64,000 bases of DNA from Paramacrobiotus metropolitanus (GCF_019649055.1 NW_026570334.1:62001-126000), one strand, 5' to 3'. Shown: positions 1 to 15,277, counted from the first letter of the stretch. Notes: generated by a model not told the origin, from the letters alone. Numbers and translations: made by a program.

Positions 1-3000
1 TGTCAGTCCTACAATGTACAAGCGAATTTCTTCTATCGATAGGAAACGCAGACGTGCACGCCGGGAAAACAGTACACACTGGCGGAGTCCAGTGTCCCGG
101 TGGCAATCAAAGGGATGATCCAGCTGTCGATTCATATCGGTTGCAGTGGCAGCCGGGCGTGCTGCATTATGTATAGCTCCATCGGCTATAAATGCAACGC
201 GCCACCGATATATATATCCAGCACACAATATAGTCAGTCTAAACTCTAAACCCGATCGGCTATATGTTTTTTCCTCTCTGGCCGCTCTCTCCTCTTTCAC
301 AGCTCCAGCCTAATGAGCTGATTTCCGCGCTGATCGGCGACATTTTTCACTGGGATGGCACAACGTGTACGATACCGCCCGCGAGGAGAAAATGACGCCA
401 AGGCTTTTTTTTGTGTCAAAGCTGTATATGTTTCTGTATATAGCCGTAACGTTCTATGTGCGAGTTAACCGTGTGGAAACATACCAATAATTTCTCGTCC
501 CTTTTGTCAATCGTTCCCTCAAAATCGCCCAACCAATCAATATATCGGCGCATCAATATTTTAAACTCGGGTAAAACTTGCCGCGCTTGTCCGAAAATAA
601 ACCGACAGATTTTTAGAAAAAATATTTTTCAATAGAAAAAACATTTTTGTAAGGAAAGAAACTTTTTCTTATAAGAACTTTTTTAAATTGTCACGGCACT
701 ATTTTAAACTCGGTAAAAACTTGCCGCGTTTGCTGAAAAATAAATCTGCGGTGTTTTTAGAAAATTATTTTCTAGTAAATAAATTTTTTTTGTCGAAAAA
801 ATATTGTTTCTACAAAATATTTTTTTGAAATTATTGCGGTTTAAATTGGACGTTTATAGGATGCGGCGGATGCGGATGTGTATGCTACTCTTGTGGCTGG
901 TGTGTTATTATGGCTTTTCACTCTGGGCGCAATTTCGCGTCCTTCCTTGCCGCGGTGCACTCACTCTTTGCATAATGGCTGTGAGACTGCTGTCAAGAAA
1001 ATCGTGCATAAACAAACAGTCTTTTCAATGCAAACACTGTCGAAATTAAGCAAACTCCAGCCTTACACGCTGGAGAGTGGAGAGTGTGTGTTGAAATGCA
1101 ACACAACGCTATTCCTCGTTTTGTGTGCGTTGCAATGCCGGTCATTGCTGAGCGCGTTTTCCCAGCGGTCCTTGACAGAATCGCCTCCTAATGTTCCCTA
1201 CAAAGCTTCGTACGGAACCGGAGTGTTGCATGAAAAATTGGGAGAACGGTTTCAGCAAACCGATTTTTTTATACACACAATATTTTATTTTGAGACAGAA
1301 ACATTTAATTAAAAAGAGACCAAGTGTTGGTTTTTTTAGTTAAAAAATGGTAAAAATACGAGAGAATAAGTATGGCGAGCGAATTGTTTTGTACCACAGA
1401 CGATTAATTTAAGATATTAAAAAATTTTTATTTCTTTAGAAAAACAATGGTTGTTGAAAAGATTATTAGCATTGCTTATCAAGCGTAATATTGCATCTGT
1501 TAGCGCGCAAGTTAGCTGCATGCAATGCCACCATACTACAATTTGTTGATAATTTAATTCCATCCTTAATATGTTTTTATACACCGAAAAAAATCGGGAC
1601 TTGCATGTAAAACAAATTCTCTGTATATGTACGAAAAAAACTGGCAAACGATTTCCAAAATATTTTGGAAGATGCCGCTAAAATTGCAATTATTGTTTAT
1701 CGTCAGTTTGGTAAGCAAAAACCGTTTATGAAATTAAAAATTTGAAAAAACACGAGGACCAAATAACATAACCAGGAAACGGCCAAAAGGCGCCGCCCAC
1801 TAAACTGCAATCCCATGGAAATCGCCGGCGCGAACGGGCTGCGAAATCCCCTGGTAGAATCGAGGGGAAAATTGCATGAGATTTATGTCGGCGTATAGAT
1901 ACGATATATCTGTATGTACCGATATGCAGCGGCGTTTGTACAGGAGGATGGGAACTGTACATGGGGGAATTAAGTCGCATGACAAAGGTCATGCGCACTA
2001 CATTTGCCCCGTGTTGCCGGTGTAATGCAACATTGCTTGTGCGGTGGGATTTCTCCAGAGAAATCACCGCCACGCCAGTCATTTGGCTGGCGCGCGTCTA
2101 TTATGCATTCTTCCTCAGCTGGCTTAAGTGGGCAAGCGTGTGCTACACAAACCGGAGCGAAATCTTTCTTGGTAAAATTTCGTATAATTTTTCTGTAATT
2201 AGCGCAGTTAAAAAAATAATAGCCACGTCTAGTGACTGTTAAAACATTTTAATGTTAAAAAAAGTTGTCAAGAAAATTTAATGTTTTTTTTAGCGTGTAA
2301 CAATTTATTTGCCGCGCTCACGGTTTCGTACTGAAAACAATCCGCCACCACACTACAATTTTTTCGATAAACCAATTCGACACTCAGATCGTTCTTATGC
2401 ACCAATAACTCTGAGTTAATTTTAAAATTACAGAATACTGTAAAAAGAGCCAACTATATTACTTTTGTGGCCTTACAATAATTTTCGATAGAAAAAATCA
2501 ACAACTTGTAATTAATCTCATGCAATGTTTCCTTGTTTATTTTTAACAGGAATCGGGTTGGAAGTCGCTCATACTGTGCCACCGTTCTACAATTTTCTTG
2601 ATAAATCAGTTGCTGTCTTAATCCCTCTTAAACACCGACAAATCTGGATTGATGTTTTTTTCCGTAAAAAATCGGAAGATGATCCAGCTGCATATATTTC
2701 TGAAATTCAATGCTTTTCCAGCAAAATTTAATAGGAATATACTAAAAAACTGAACTAGGAAAGAAGCAAAATATTTGGCATACATCCACGATTGCGCTGT
2801 CATGCCGTGGTGAAAAATGACTACAAAACGTGAGTAATGTCCTTAAACGAGAAAACGTTCCAGCGCCAACGAGCACAAAGTCGTCGGGACAAGCGGAAAG
2901 AAAGTCACGCGTGAGAAATGATAGTTTGCGGTCAGCTGTGTATTACGCCGACGTGCTCCTGACATTTCCGATGGAAATATTTTCTATACATTTATCTATA

Positions 3001-3574
3001 TGTGTGTTACGCGGGCCACGTCAACATTTTGGCCGTTTTCACCCCGCATTCACCCTGGCCGAGTTTTCATGGCACTCGACCAAACAACGCGGAGAAAAGA
3101 AATATATGTATGCTAATATGCTACAATTTATCCCCAATCGATAATGACACAAATGACTATGGACACCCTGCCAAAACGCATTTTCCACCGTGCCAATATC
3201 GCACTGCACATATACTTTGCATAGACAATTCCGGTACAGTACAGTACATCTCCCGGATGATTTGTGGCGCGTCGGCGTTTGTATTGAGCGGTGCTACTCG
3301 CAAAAAAACTCGCACAAATTGTGTGCTAATAGAGCGTTTGTTTTCTGCTGTTGAAGGCCTAACGAGAAAGGTCACGTGCAAATGCACGCATGCAATAACG
3401 GCGTAAAGAATTATTTGTTTGTTGTGCGGCAAAAAAAATGCAAATTTATTGAAAAATTTCGCCGGTAGCGACCATCACTGGAGATACAGCTGTGAAGATA
3501 CGCGTTGTAGCATTTCGATTGCATTGTACTGGTTGAGATGATACACAAAAAACCTAATTTAGAAAATCGGTAGA

Positions 3575-3589
3575 TCGTAGTACAGTGGC
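3575..3589 (+). repeat. dispersed 15-base motif, representative copy
   Basis: TCGTAGTACAGTGGC. Near-identical copies on the plus strand: 11127-11141, 13726-13740, 25515-25529, 29318-29332 and, weaker, 28152-28166. On the minus strand: 1527-1541, 2344-2358, 2578-2592, 9021-9035, 21658-21672 and 26987-27001. The consensus is TYGTAGTRYRGTGGC. The minus-strand copies at 1.5-2.6 kb also share flanking ATTTATCRARAAAATT before the motif, so they appear to be parts of a longer, degraded interspersed repeat. Confidence 0.65.
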
Positions 3590-4154
3590 CATGTCATCGA
3601 CAAACAAATGGAAGTTCGTAAATGTTTAACATTCCTGTGTGAAAACATGTTACCGTACTTATCATTTATTGTATATATTCCAACTTTTTTGTTCGGCTAG
3701 TCAGCCAGCACACAATGACAATAAGCCTGCGCCGATTTACACTAAATAAATTGATTATTCATTGTAAATTATATAACATTGAACAACAAATTTTTCCTCA
3801 AATTGAATTTACTTGGTTATAGAACGGAAAAATAAGAGATAAAAATGTGAGATAAAGGGACCTTTCAAGAAATTTCTGTTTGTACTCCGCTAATTTTAAC
3901 CTGTCGGCGTTGCATATATTATTTTAATTTGAAAATATATTATTTACGTTGAAAGTCTGCCAACCGAAGAAATTTCGAGAGGACATCACTAAATGAGGCA
4001 GCCTTTATCACTTTACAAAATAAAATGCAAAACTGTAAAATAAACTTTCAATGTACAACATCTTGTAAACTGCCAACCTTTCCTGTCGTTTTTGAGAAAG
4101 AGCTGTCGCAGTCTACAACTGACTAAATGAGCATCAATAGCGTTGGAAATTTGC

Positions 4155-4191
4155 CCTTATTATTATTATCATCATTATTATTATTATTATT
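4155..4191. repeat. TTA/TCA microsatellite
   Basis: An imperfect trinucleotide run of ATT units with ATC interruptions. It forces Ile- or Asn-rich open frames on both strands, which should not be read as genes. Confidence 0.8.
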
Positions 4192-7100
4192 ACATCAATC
4201 CGATTAACGGGACTCCAACTTCTGTGCGGTATATTATCTGTCCACACAATTAACACCGTTCCTCTTAAAGTATCCCGGGTATTCCGGGGATCGGTTGTGG
4301 CAGCTGAGGAGCCCCAGCTGATGATAATAGAACGGAAGGGCATCTATGACAGGACGATAGTCGGTGTGCGCCGCTAAAGAGCTCCCCCCTCTCTTTCCCT
4401 CGGCATACACAGGCGGATGGGAATGCCCACTCGACGCGGACAATTGCGGAGTAAGTTTGTCCCAATAAATTCCCGGGGAAACGCGACATATACGCAATGT
4501 GCTATATATATATATACAACACGCTATATATTCGACTGGCACTCATCATTCACCGTGGCCCGGCTTAATGCACCCGCCAGTTTAAACTGTCAACAATAGC
4601 CTCCATCACACAAGTAGAGAGAGAAGAGGAGAAAATAGACGGGAGAGAGAGAGCACACCGGAAAAAACACAGATAGTCAAGAGTGTTTTCATGGGAGCTG
4701 CGACAGATGAGACCCGGGCCCGCGTTTATAATACTACTAACACACACTAATCACGGATACATATATCTGCGCAATATAATATCCATTAATGTTTTTTTCA
4801 ACAGGCGATCAGCGTTTTTCCCTGACCCGTCAACACCGTGATTTTTTCTGCTGGTGTGCGACATTTCGCGGGAGGTTAATGCGGTTCTATCAACACCGTA
4901 CGGAAATAGACGCATATGACCTAATATACCTGGTGGATCGTGCCAGCAGTTTATGAATGAACACACCGTTACGTACACATACACACACCGCTTTAAAAGT
5001 CATTCAGGCGTGGATTTGTATCGCTTCCCATATTTCTATATATACACCCTGCGCCTCACATTACCGAAAATAGTCACTCACAATAAAATGTATATCACAC
5101 GCTCCACGAATTGTATCCCGTGGTGATGGCGGATTAAAGACACATAGGATCGAACAGGCAGACAATACACTGGCGCGCGTGGTGACAAAGATGTCAGGGA
5201 GAATAATTGGATTACATGTCGGTTGGCGCGCGAATGGGAGATGACAGTGTCTCCGCCAGCATTAACATCATCATCATCATCATCCTCATCAACAACATCA
5301 TCGAGCAAAAACACAACAAGTGCGGTAGAAATATGCCGGGTGGTGATTTTTTTAAAGCGGTCCTTGCTGGATTCAAAGCGGGGATGAATGTGGAGAGATA
5401 TCAGGAGACAGTCAGTCGAGACGTTGCGCGTTCTCCCTCTCTGTCAAGTCCCAAATAAATCGGATGCAGTCGACGCGCGCGCGCACTAGTGTACAAGACG
5501 ACAAGCTCCGATTAATACATTGTACAGACGCCCCGAATTTGCCCCACGGTGATAGCACATTACGGACAATATATCGTGCTGGAACACAGAGATACTGATA
5601 CACACACCAGCCTCATCCGTCCGTCCCCGGCTTCATTACCAATCTAATTAGGCATGGCAGGGCTCGCGACGCGCGCGCGCAAGAGCTTGCACACTTCCGG
5701 TCAACTGTATATACGTTCCTTAATGAAACGCTGCCACGTGTGTAGTGTACGTACGCGACGCGCGCGGGTTCTGGCACGTCCAATCGATGGGAGTTTACAA
5801 GTTCGCGGCAAGTATGTTGTAAGTTTAATTGGTTTCCCTTTCTCTCTCTCTCTCTCCCTCTCTCTGACATCCGATACATTGGGGATATATATGTTAGGAG
5901 ATGTTTGAAAGCTTTTCCGCTTCTCTTTCGACGGTTTGGCAACTCGTACAGATATGCGCTGGAATGCTGTAGAGTGTGTACGCGCCATGTGGACGCTTGG
6001 TTCAGCGATGGGAAAAAGTAGCCGAGTGTATAGACACAACCGGCTACTTGTCATGCACCGCGGTGGGTGGGGCCGGCTGGATCTATTTTCAGCCGGAAAC
6101 GAGATACCCCACCGATATACCCACCCGACCCGGGTGCGTACAGTGTAGACGGATGTGCAATTGGCCCGAACGGCCTATCACGCGGGCACCGGCCGAGTTT
6201 TTTTCAGATACCGAAGTACTTATACATCGGTATCTTTATATATGTATATACTTTTTTACGTTTTTTCATTTATTTATTTTTATATGTATTTCTGTTTATA
6301 TACAGATTTTATTTGCAGATTTTATATATTTTTTATGTTTATATATGTATAATGTAGATAAAAGTTCATAATGTATGATAAAGTTTATTATAGGTATATT
6401 GAAATAACACAAACGCGGTGAGCGCACCATATCCGGGGGCGAGGTACAACCGGAATAATTAACATGTTATTCTGGTATTTGTGCTTTTTTCCATGTCCTG
6501 TATAATTTAATCATGTACTGCTCGACGATGGTGCGCGTATTTTTGGACGTAATTTCCTGTGGAAAAGTAGGTAACGGCTACTTTTCCGGAAATTCAGGGC
6601 ATTTTAATTAGACGATATCAGCGTTGAAGATTACGCAGGATCTTTCTTAATTATAAAACTGGAAATGCGATCCATTCGGCACAGCACGGCACCCGCAGCA
6701 TCCCGGCAAACAATCCCATCGTGAGGCAATAATTAAAGTGTTGACCATAGTACGACATACATATATATAGTACGACATACACAACATACATACATATATA
6801 TTTCAGCCAAAATACAAGCACATTCAACTATAATTTTAAATAATTTTAAATTCTAAATTAAAATATGTCTTTTCTTGATATTTATTAGCAGTATTATTCC
6901 AAATAATTTCTACTACAGTGGAAAACACGCGTATAATACGCTTAAGTTACCATCATATATGCACAGAACGTCCCATACGTTGCTATTGCCCGTTGCGCGT
7001 TCTTCATTATTTTAATTTCCTTATCACTGGCGCACAATCTCCGGGCTGATGAATATATGTGTGACGTGCGTCGATTTTTTCTTCTACATTCGGGCGCTGA

Positions 7101-7930
7101 CAAATACGCGTACAGTGCCAGGCATCGCGGCGGATGCCGCGTAGATATTGCCGGCGTGTGCGCTGTGCCGACCGGCAATAGCTAACGGCCAGCCGGAAAT
7201 GATATTCCTCAAGTAAAACATCTTAATCTCACGATACACTCAATCGGCCCGATCAGCCCCCCGTGTGTGCCACAAACAAGGACGACATGCCGATAGATTC
7301 CACCAGCGGCGTATACATCGCCGAATGTAAGCACAACTCACTGGCTATACGCATTAAGCCCGGGATACACATACACGACAGCGTATTAAGACATCGGGTG
7401 TATTACATGGTGCTGGTTCGATTAGAGCGGTTGTGGCTGCTCGGCAGGGAGATATGCGTTATAAATGTGTGGATCCAATTCCGTTCTACGCGTCTGTTAT
7501 TTTTTATAAAGCAATCTACACGTAGGAATCCAGGAAAATTCCATAATTATTAAATATGTGCGCATCTTTAGCGTATGCAAGCGTGCAGGACACCGTGTAA
7601 AAAGGCTGAAACATGGTTTTTAAAAAAAATATAAATACTTAGGAATTGATCGTAAGCAATTCAAAAATAATCAAGAAAATAATCAAAAGAAAGATAATAA
7701 AAAATAATTGGAAAATAACCATAGAAGAGCCCGGTGAGTGTAAAAGTTGGTACAACGCGGAGTCAATTCTAAAAAGTCCGAAAAACTGTTAAAATATTAG
7801 CACGAAATTGAAAATATTATTCCGAAAAACTGTTAAAATATTACAGTAAAAAATATTACTACGAAATGCCGGCACCGGATTTATCCACAGTATAATATAA
7901 CATCGCCTCATTGAAATATCTTACACTTCC

Positions 7931-7970
7931 AGCGCGCAGCTACGTGAATAACAACAGCTGACGGAAGTCA
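7931..7970 (+). repeat. 40-base dispersed repeat, partner inverted at 25273-25312
   Basis: AGCGCGCAGCTACGTGAATA followed by ACAACAGCTGACGGAAGTCA matches the reverse complement of 25273-25312 at about 36 of 40 bases. A shorter piece (GACGGAAGTCAGTG) recurs near 12471. Origin unknown. Confidence 0.6.
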
Positions 7971-10900
7971 ACGCTCAGCAGCTGCATTTGAAAATGATAT
8001 TTTTATTAAAAAAAAAATTTAGTGTGTCAGTTTTTACTGTACAAGTATGCTTGTGGTCACTGTTCGGGAATTAAGCTCGTACAAATATTATTTGTATCTG
8101 TATTATTTGTACTTTCACAAATCATAATCATAGAAAATTAATTAATTTTTCAGATATGGACCAGTGCGGGAAAATGTGTTTGTATTTTGTCAAGGCACAT
8201 ATACTCGTATACGGGTAGGAAAAAAATGTTTCTAATGCAGAAAATTCTAATAAGAATAAATATAAATTCCTCCGTGGCTCTGTTTCCTCCGCGCACAAGC
8301 CAATTTTCGGTGAATTTAATTTACAGCCTCCAAAATGTCAAATGCCGGCACGGTCCCGCATGCGCGCACGAACAATTAATAATTCATAATTAACAAAATA
8401 AAAGCAGGAAATACCGGGCCCCCAGATAATGAGATTATCCCCGACCGACTGTACAGAGAGCCACGGTGAGCGCGTCGCCGGCCGGGCCCAGTAATGGCAT
8501 GTACCGCGGCAGCGCGTGAAGGAAATGGTTAAATGGTCAATTTCGTTATATAGCAGCGGCCCGGGCGCAGTTGCACAAATGGCTTCCTGTATTATCGTTC
8601 CCACAGGACGTGCATGTGCGTCATTGCGCCGGGTAAGCCTGCTGCCAACTATACTTCTATCTGACAATCAGTAATGATTTTTTTTCCCGGGTACCGGCTG
8701 CATACATGGTTTTTTCTCCACAGGCAATTTTTCCCGGCCAAGGTATAAATCAGTAGTTTTACATATATGCAAAGGGCGTTCTACAAGGACGCTCATTCTC
8801 TGTTTTCCTGTGATCCGCTTGCTGGTTTAATCTTTTTTATACAGCTAGCGCTTACTTTTTGTATCGAAATAAGTTCAAGAAAGAGACGGGTCAGGATTTA
8901 TATGATGTATTTTCGATAAAAAAAATTATATGTTAACAAAATGTTATGCGACTTTTTCCATGTGCAAGATTGAATCTGTTTTGACAATATGAGCGCTGCT
9001 CTAGATGTGGTTGAGCACACGCCACCACACTACAACTTTTTCCTCAAACCAGTCTTGCGGTTATATAGAGTTGAGTGAATTTATTTAGAGTTAAGTTAAT
9101 TTAGCGAGTTAGGTGAATTTTGATCTGGTGTGCTGAAGATTTTCACACTTCGATATAGTTTTTGGGACAACCCTTGATTTTAAGGCTACCCAAGGGCAAC
9201 AAAAATTGGAATAAAATGGGAAGTACTCTGCTCTGTATTAATAACTGTTATACTACGTAATATTTGTTACTTGTATCGACCTACTGCAACCAAACCCCGT
9301 TAACGGAAATATCCAACCAGGGATCAGGGTATTGAAAGTTTTTCGGTTAAATTTGGTAAGGTAATACTTTTTGTGCAACGGTATCCTTGGTATAAGATAA
9401 AGTTTACACAAAATAAGAAATTTATTTGAAAAATCATATATAAAATGATATAGACATTTTATATAAATATATAAAATAAATATAAAATTATATAGAGATA
9501 TAAAATATATAAAGAAAATTCATATAAAATATGAAACCATTTACAATGTTAACGGTGAAACTATATATACTAATATTTATTTTGGATATTTGGACTTACA
9601 TATATTAATATATATTTCGGATGACTTGCTTATTCTAAATATAAACATACAGTCGTTGCACGTATGTACGAAGGAATAAGCGGCGGTTGTCCAAATATAA
9701 AAATTAGCATAAATATTTTATGGAAAAAAATCAATCAATAGAAACCGGGCATTATTGTTTGTACACTGGGCGGACCGGAAATCAATATATCCCGGCATTT
9801 TGTATATTGTTGTCAAGCCCCGACCGGTAGATCGATCCGGTGATGCCCGGGTTTTTTTATGACCGGTGCCGCTGGATAATTGGAAACTTTTATTTACTAG
9901 CGGATGCACGCGGCGCCAATCTGTTTGCCGGTACAGCGACACACCGCGGGAAGACTGTCAGGGACGTTGTAAAAAGACCGGTGGCGGATTGTAAAAGTAT
10001 TGGTTAGCCGACGCTTTAATACGGGGGAATACGATCTACCGCGCCCCGGTTACAAATGTTTACGGCCAATTAAAAAACGGAATGTGAGATGAAGTTGCGT
10101 CATGGCGTTCGTGATAAATAACGGGTTGATAAATAATCGAACGATACAAAAGTATTTTAACGCGGGACAAAAATGTGCCGATAAAGTACAGTAAAATAAT
10201 AAAACCGGCATTAAACTCTCGTGAAAAATAAATACAAAGCAAATAAAAATGTATCGAGGAAAGAATGTCATAGACGATCATGCAATGTCGCCCGGAACAT
10301 CAAGAGCAACATACATGAGAATATTAAAATACTGCATACGCAAATAGTTTTATTAAAATTTGCGGTACAGAATAGATATCCGTAGGAAATAAATACAAAA
10401 GTATGAAAAATATATTGAATAATTATATAAGAGACGTACAAATTGTCGACAAAAATATACATATCTCAAAATTTTTTAAAAAATCTAAATTTTAAATTAA
10501 AGAAACATACACATATAAAAATAAATAAATATGTATGGAAAAAAAATATATGTATATATAAATATATATTTCGCGAAAAAGATAGCTCAGACGATCGGAT
10601 TATTCATCAACATATTTTTGTACATATTGCCGTGTAATCGTGCCTGCTTGACCGGAATATCGCCGGGAGCGCTGGATAATGCGGCTGAGCAAAAATAACA
10701 AGATAGCAGTCCCGGAAATCGGGCTCTTTATCCCCTTTTGCTAACATGCTCTTCTAATCAATTAGAAAGCAATGAACGGTGAAAACGTATTTAATCCTGT
10801 ATTAAGACGAATACACTTCCGGCTGGGATCATGCCGGCGCCGCGCTCGGTCCACAAGGTATCGTTTACTGTACAGTGTACATTGCGCATAACAGAAAGAC

Positions 10901-13900
10901 ACCCACATACATTACAATAAAAAATTAGGAAATTATGGTCATCCATTATACTGTACCGATATACATATGCGGTACAGATATGCATTTAGAGAGTACATGA
11001 AATTAGAATAATTTCTCAAATAGGCCCACATGTGTACACAGTACAAGTGTACGATCGTCGCTCACTGAATTAAGTACATATACGTATATATACAACCAGA
11101 TTTTAATAGTGACAAAATCAGTCAGTTTGTAGTGCAGTGGCTGTTCCCAGCGTGCGAAGATCGATCAACGGCCAGTACTACATGTATATCGGTAAAAAAA
11201 ATGCAAAATTTAGCATTATTCATTTTTTTTCATTGTCAACGTGTACGCAATTGGTAACAAAGAAGTGCTAAATTTCTCTGGATACAGACTACAGAGTTAT
11301 TAGAAAACATTTCTACTAGTAAGAATATTAATAAAACCAGCTGTGAAAAATTTATTTCTCGTAATGTGTTCTGTTTAATTCTTATAAAATACCCGCTTAT
11401 TATTAAATACGATATTTTATTATTTTATTAAAAAGAAAAAAATATTATAATTATATTTTTTCATTTTTTTTGTTACGTTAATACTTTTAAAGCATAGCAG
11501 AAAGCAGAATATTCTTATGTGATCTGTAGATTGTATGATTTTACAATGACATATACAGTAAATTTGAGGCGGGGCGTGACGACAAGCATCACTGCGGGAT
11601 TTAATTACGTATGCTGGCGCAGGTTGCTGATTATTCACGCTTTTACAGATACAGATAGTTGGCAGGGCATGCGAATTTATTTTCATAAAATCAGATTAAT
11701 TTGGTCTTTAGTTTACGGGCATTTATTTATATGGAAGGTTAAGCATTTTCCATTTTTTTTTTGTATTCGAAAATCAAAGCAGAAATAAACACGCTGTTGC
11801 AAAGCATAAACAACATGACTCAGTGTTAAACTGCGCAGGAATTGCTCGTTAGTTTCCGGAAGTGCTTTATGCGATCTTTTACATCAAAATTAACGTTCCA
11901 TGAATATAGCGATAATTAATTCGCCATAGAGGTTTTTTTTGAAAAATTTCGAACGAACAATATGCATCGTACATGGTGCCAAATTGCCAATCAGAAATAC
12001 ACAGACACATATAAAACCCACACCACTGTGCAAAGCAATTTCGAAAATTGCAGAAACCACGTATGTCTTAAATGGTTTATATTGCAACACTTACCGGCGG
12101 CTAAAATTCCGGGACAACGGGGATTAAATGTATCAAGCAATAATATATCCAAATATCCACGCAATATCGAACGATGGATGCGAGAAAAAATCAGCAGGTC
12201 TCGTTGAGCGCTGAGTCTTCGAATTCGCGGCGTAAATACACAGTTAAATTTCAAAAATAAATACAGCGAAAAATCTGGGTAGCATCATTATAAAACGCAG
12301 GAAAGTAATTTTAATATATCTCCGGTATTTCGGGTTCCAGTGAATTAAATGTGTGACGGCGAAAATTTAATGGAATTTTTTCTGTTGAAATAAAGCAAGC
12401 TGGTACTTCATAAAAATTACTGCTGTAGATGCACGCTTTCAGCAACAGTATACAACGCAAAAACCAACGCGACGGAAGTCAGTGTGATTTTCTCAACAAT
12501 ACGTCCGGTTTGGCGGCGGTTGTCGCCGGCGTTGCGGTTGTCAATCAAGGAACGCAGTGATTTCCGGTGGCCCGGCAAAACGACGAAACAGGTATATGTA
12601 TGTACACTACACGCACGAGATACTACGGGGTGGTTTTTTTTCTTTGCACCTGCGCGGAATTACACAGGTACTTAATACGTATATATGCGTGTATTTGCCG
12701 GTGTACATATGCAGGAGACCGGTTTGGCCACTTGATCGCAACACGCACCGGTATTGTGCGCACTTTACGGGAACACCGGTAAACTATCGCAGAGCATTGT
12801 TGTCGTACTTCCGGTGCGGTTAAATTCGTGCTGATTCGGCAGTCTTTTGTCTCCAATAAAATAAAATCCAGTAAGTAAAATGGACCAAATATAAACAGCC
12901 CAATAAATGTAAAAATAATTACAGAAATAAAACCGAATAAATAAAAAAAAATAAATAAAATTAAACCAGCAAATGAGACTCAAATATATACAGAAATCCC
13001 ATACATAAATAAAATAAATAAACACACAGTAAACAAAACGAACTAAATGTAGATAAATCAACCAGACATGGATAAATATACAGTAAATAAATGTGTTAAA
13101 AAATATAAATAAAATAATCCCATACATGATACCGGATACGTATAAGTAATTAAACATAAAAAAATACACAATATAAAATGGACTAATTATAAATAAAAAT
13201 CGGATAAATAAAATTAAGCGGGAAAACTGCGACTTACTGTCTGCAAGAAGCGCTGTACTTTTTGTTGGCCAGAGCGTTGGACAAATTTCTAATTGGGTAT
13301 ATTCATATATACGAGTACATAATTAATGGTCATGAAATTCGCAGCGGGAATGTTATGAGCTACGCCGACAGACTAACAGATAGTAGAAGAATTAATAATG
13401 ATTAATAATATCAGAGACACTTTGGAATCGGTATCGCTTAACAAACAATAATGCCGCACTGATTGCGGCATAAAAATGCAAACTGATTGCATATTGTTGT
13501 GGCTGCTTAAGTGACTATTACGGAGCCATACGGTGCAAAGTATATAAAGTGCTGCACTATTAATGTAATCCGTGCCAGTGTAATGGAGTCGTAAGAAAAT
13601 ATTAACGTAAAATATTAAATTACTTATGGCACACATTTCGGTTTCATTTTATGTTTTGCTGTGTACGTGTGATGAATTTTTGACAAGTTTGAAAATGACA
13701 TTTCAGTCAGAAGTTGTCGGTAATATCGTAGTATAGTGGCGACGTGCAGACTGTTTGTATGTACGTACTGCGAGATCCTTGGCCACAGCCACACTATAGT
13801 GGGGTATCAAATAAAACGCAAAACTTTAACAGCATCATTTTTTTGGATCCTCGGGGCTCCCAATAATGATGGAAATCCAGTATTTTCTTGAACAAATTGA

Positions 13901-15130
13901 TTAAAATCTAGTGGTGGTTGTTTAACCACATCATTGCACGAGCGCGAACTCCAGTACCACTGGGTAATGGTATTGGATTTGTGGAATTGGAAAAGCGTGA
14001 CGTACGCTCTTCGTGGCGTCAGACAAATTTTGTGCTCTTGACGAAGGCTTAATAGTAGCATCTCGCTGCGCTCGATGCAAACAATTTGTTTTTAATTCAG
14101 TTTTTACAAAGAAGCAGAATTACTGGTCTAAAATACCGGACGAAGCCTGGAAACATGCCACAGTTTCTGCAGGGTGAACCGAAAACTATTTAATTTAAAA
14201 AATTTATAACATTCTTAAAAAGATAATAAAATTAATTTAATTAAAAAATAATTTTATTAGGATTAATTAATCTTTGCTTCACCCGGAGCCGGAGGCACTC
14301 AGTTATTAAGCCAGTTGTGTTTTAACTGAATTTAATAAACTAATTAATAATGGATTGAAGAATTATTAGCACCAGCACTAAAAAAAAGTCGATGGATGCG
14401 GTGAGTTATTTTAATATCACGGTAATATAATATACGAGCATAATGCAAAAACATATTTCTTAAATTTGATTCTGGGCATTTTTGCTAACTACATAACTGA
14501 TGCCAGTACATAATATTATGTACTATTATGATGCCAGTACATAATAATAATAATATTATAATAATTTTAAATATATCCACGGTTGCTGCTGATTTGTGTA
14601 AAACGTGACAAAACTGCTCATGTCATTTTAACATGGCTGATTAGTGAATTATCCTGCTGTATCATTCATCTAAAAATGACACCAAAAAATTATTCATCAA
14701 AAATCCGCGTGTTGTATCCACTGTATGACAAAATACATGACAACATGTAATTGTTGTTTACATTGTCAGTGCGCTTCCTGATTGTGTAATGGACCAATCA
14801 GGCCGGTTGAGGCAGTTACCAAACGCCGGGTAGTTTCCACAGCTGCCACACCGCCTCATAAACACCGCTCCAGCCCCCGGGCGTCGGTCGGCACACGGTG
14901 CCCCCGGGGCAGTATGACCGCGTGCAAAAAGCGCAGCGCTACTGCAGTTAATCCCTGTACGCGCCCATAGACATACTATAGCTTGCACCGGGAATTTAGC
15001 CGTTGCGCCGGATTTAAGGTCGATTAAGAAGGACCCGCCCCGTCTTGGTTTTCACCGTTTTTACCGTGTTTCCAGCGGAGTCGAGAAAATCCGTGGCTTT
15101 GCGTGGATTTTCAATCGGTGTAAACAAGAC

Positions 15131-15138
15131 TATATAAG
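15131..15138 (+). promoter_or_regulatory. TATA box of the CAHS gene
   Basis: TATATAAG lies 147 bases upstream of the CAHS start codon. A transcript starting about 30 bases downstream, near 15160, would have a 5' untranslated leader of roughly 115 bases with no intervening ATG that I noticed. A strong TATA box suits an abundantly transcribed gene. The start site itself is inferred. Confidence 0.6.
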
Positions 15139-15277
15139 CGCCATCGTAAACACTTCAACAGCAACTCAATTCGCAAATTGCAAACTTTAAAAATCTCTCT
15201 CAAATTTCCTTGATCTTTCAAGTGTTTTGGATTATTCCTGTTAACTGTGTGTTAAGTTAGTTATTTCGGAAATAAAA

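Larger units (their letters stand above)
1..15130. other. gene-poor AT-rich region
   Basis: I see no convincing gene in these 15 kb. Open frames are short, lack splice-compatible partners, and many are low-complexity products of A/T-rich DNA (for example Tyr/Phe/Ile-rich frames at 12765-13169 and 10050-10640). What can be seen: TTA/TCA microsatellites near 4155-4190 and 5266-5285, a CT run near 5849-5866, ATATA tracts near 4505 and 6760-6800, several copies of a dispersed 15-base motif, and one half of a 40-base dispersed pair at 7931-7970. The last few hundred bases (about 14780-15100) turn GC-richer and lead into the CAHS promoter. An 84-codon open frame on the minus strand at 13807-14061 is unrecognised and unsupported. 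Undetected small exons or non-coding RNAs cannot be excluded. Confidence 0.6.

Noticed and set aside
878-1312. 144-codon plus-strand frame starting with a signal-like hydrophobic stretch
   Set aside because: It begins at GTG, with no in-frame ATG before the hydrophobic part and no acceptor in phase. Composition further on is random-looking.
3575-3589. The dispersed 15-base motif as true tRNA genes
   Set aside because: No copy is followed by an anticodon arm, B-box or acceptor-stem pairing at tRNA distance.
12765-13169. 134-codon Phe/Tyr/Ile-rich minus-strand frame
   Set aside because: It comes from AAATAAATA-type low-complexity DNA; the product looks like membrane protein only by composition.
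13807-14061. 84-codon minus-strand frame considered as a transposase fragment
   Set aside because: I could not match it to an ISXO2-like, piggyBac or other transposase motif, and it has no partner exon.
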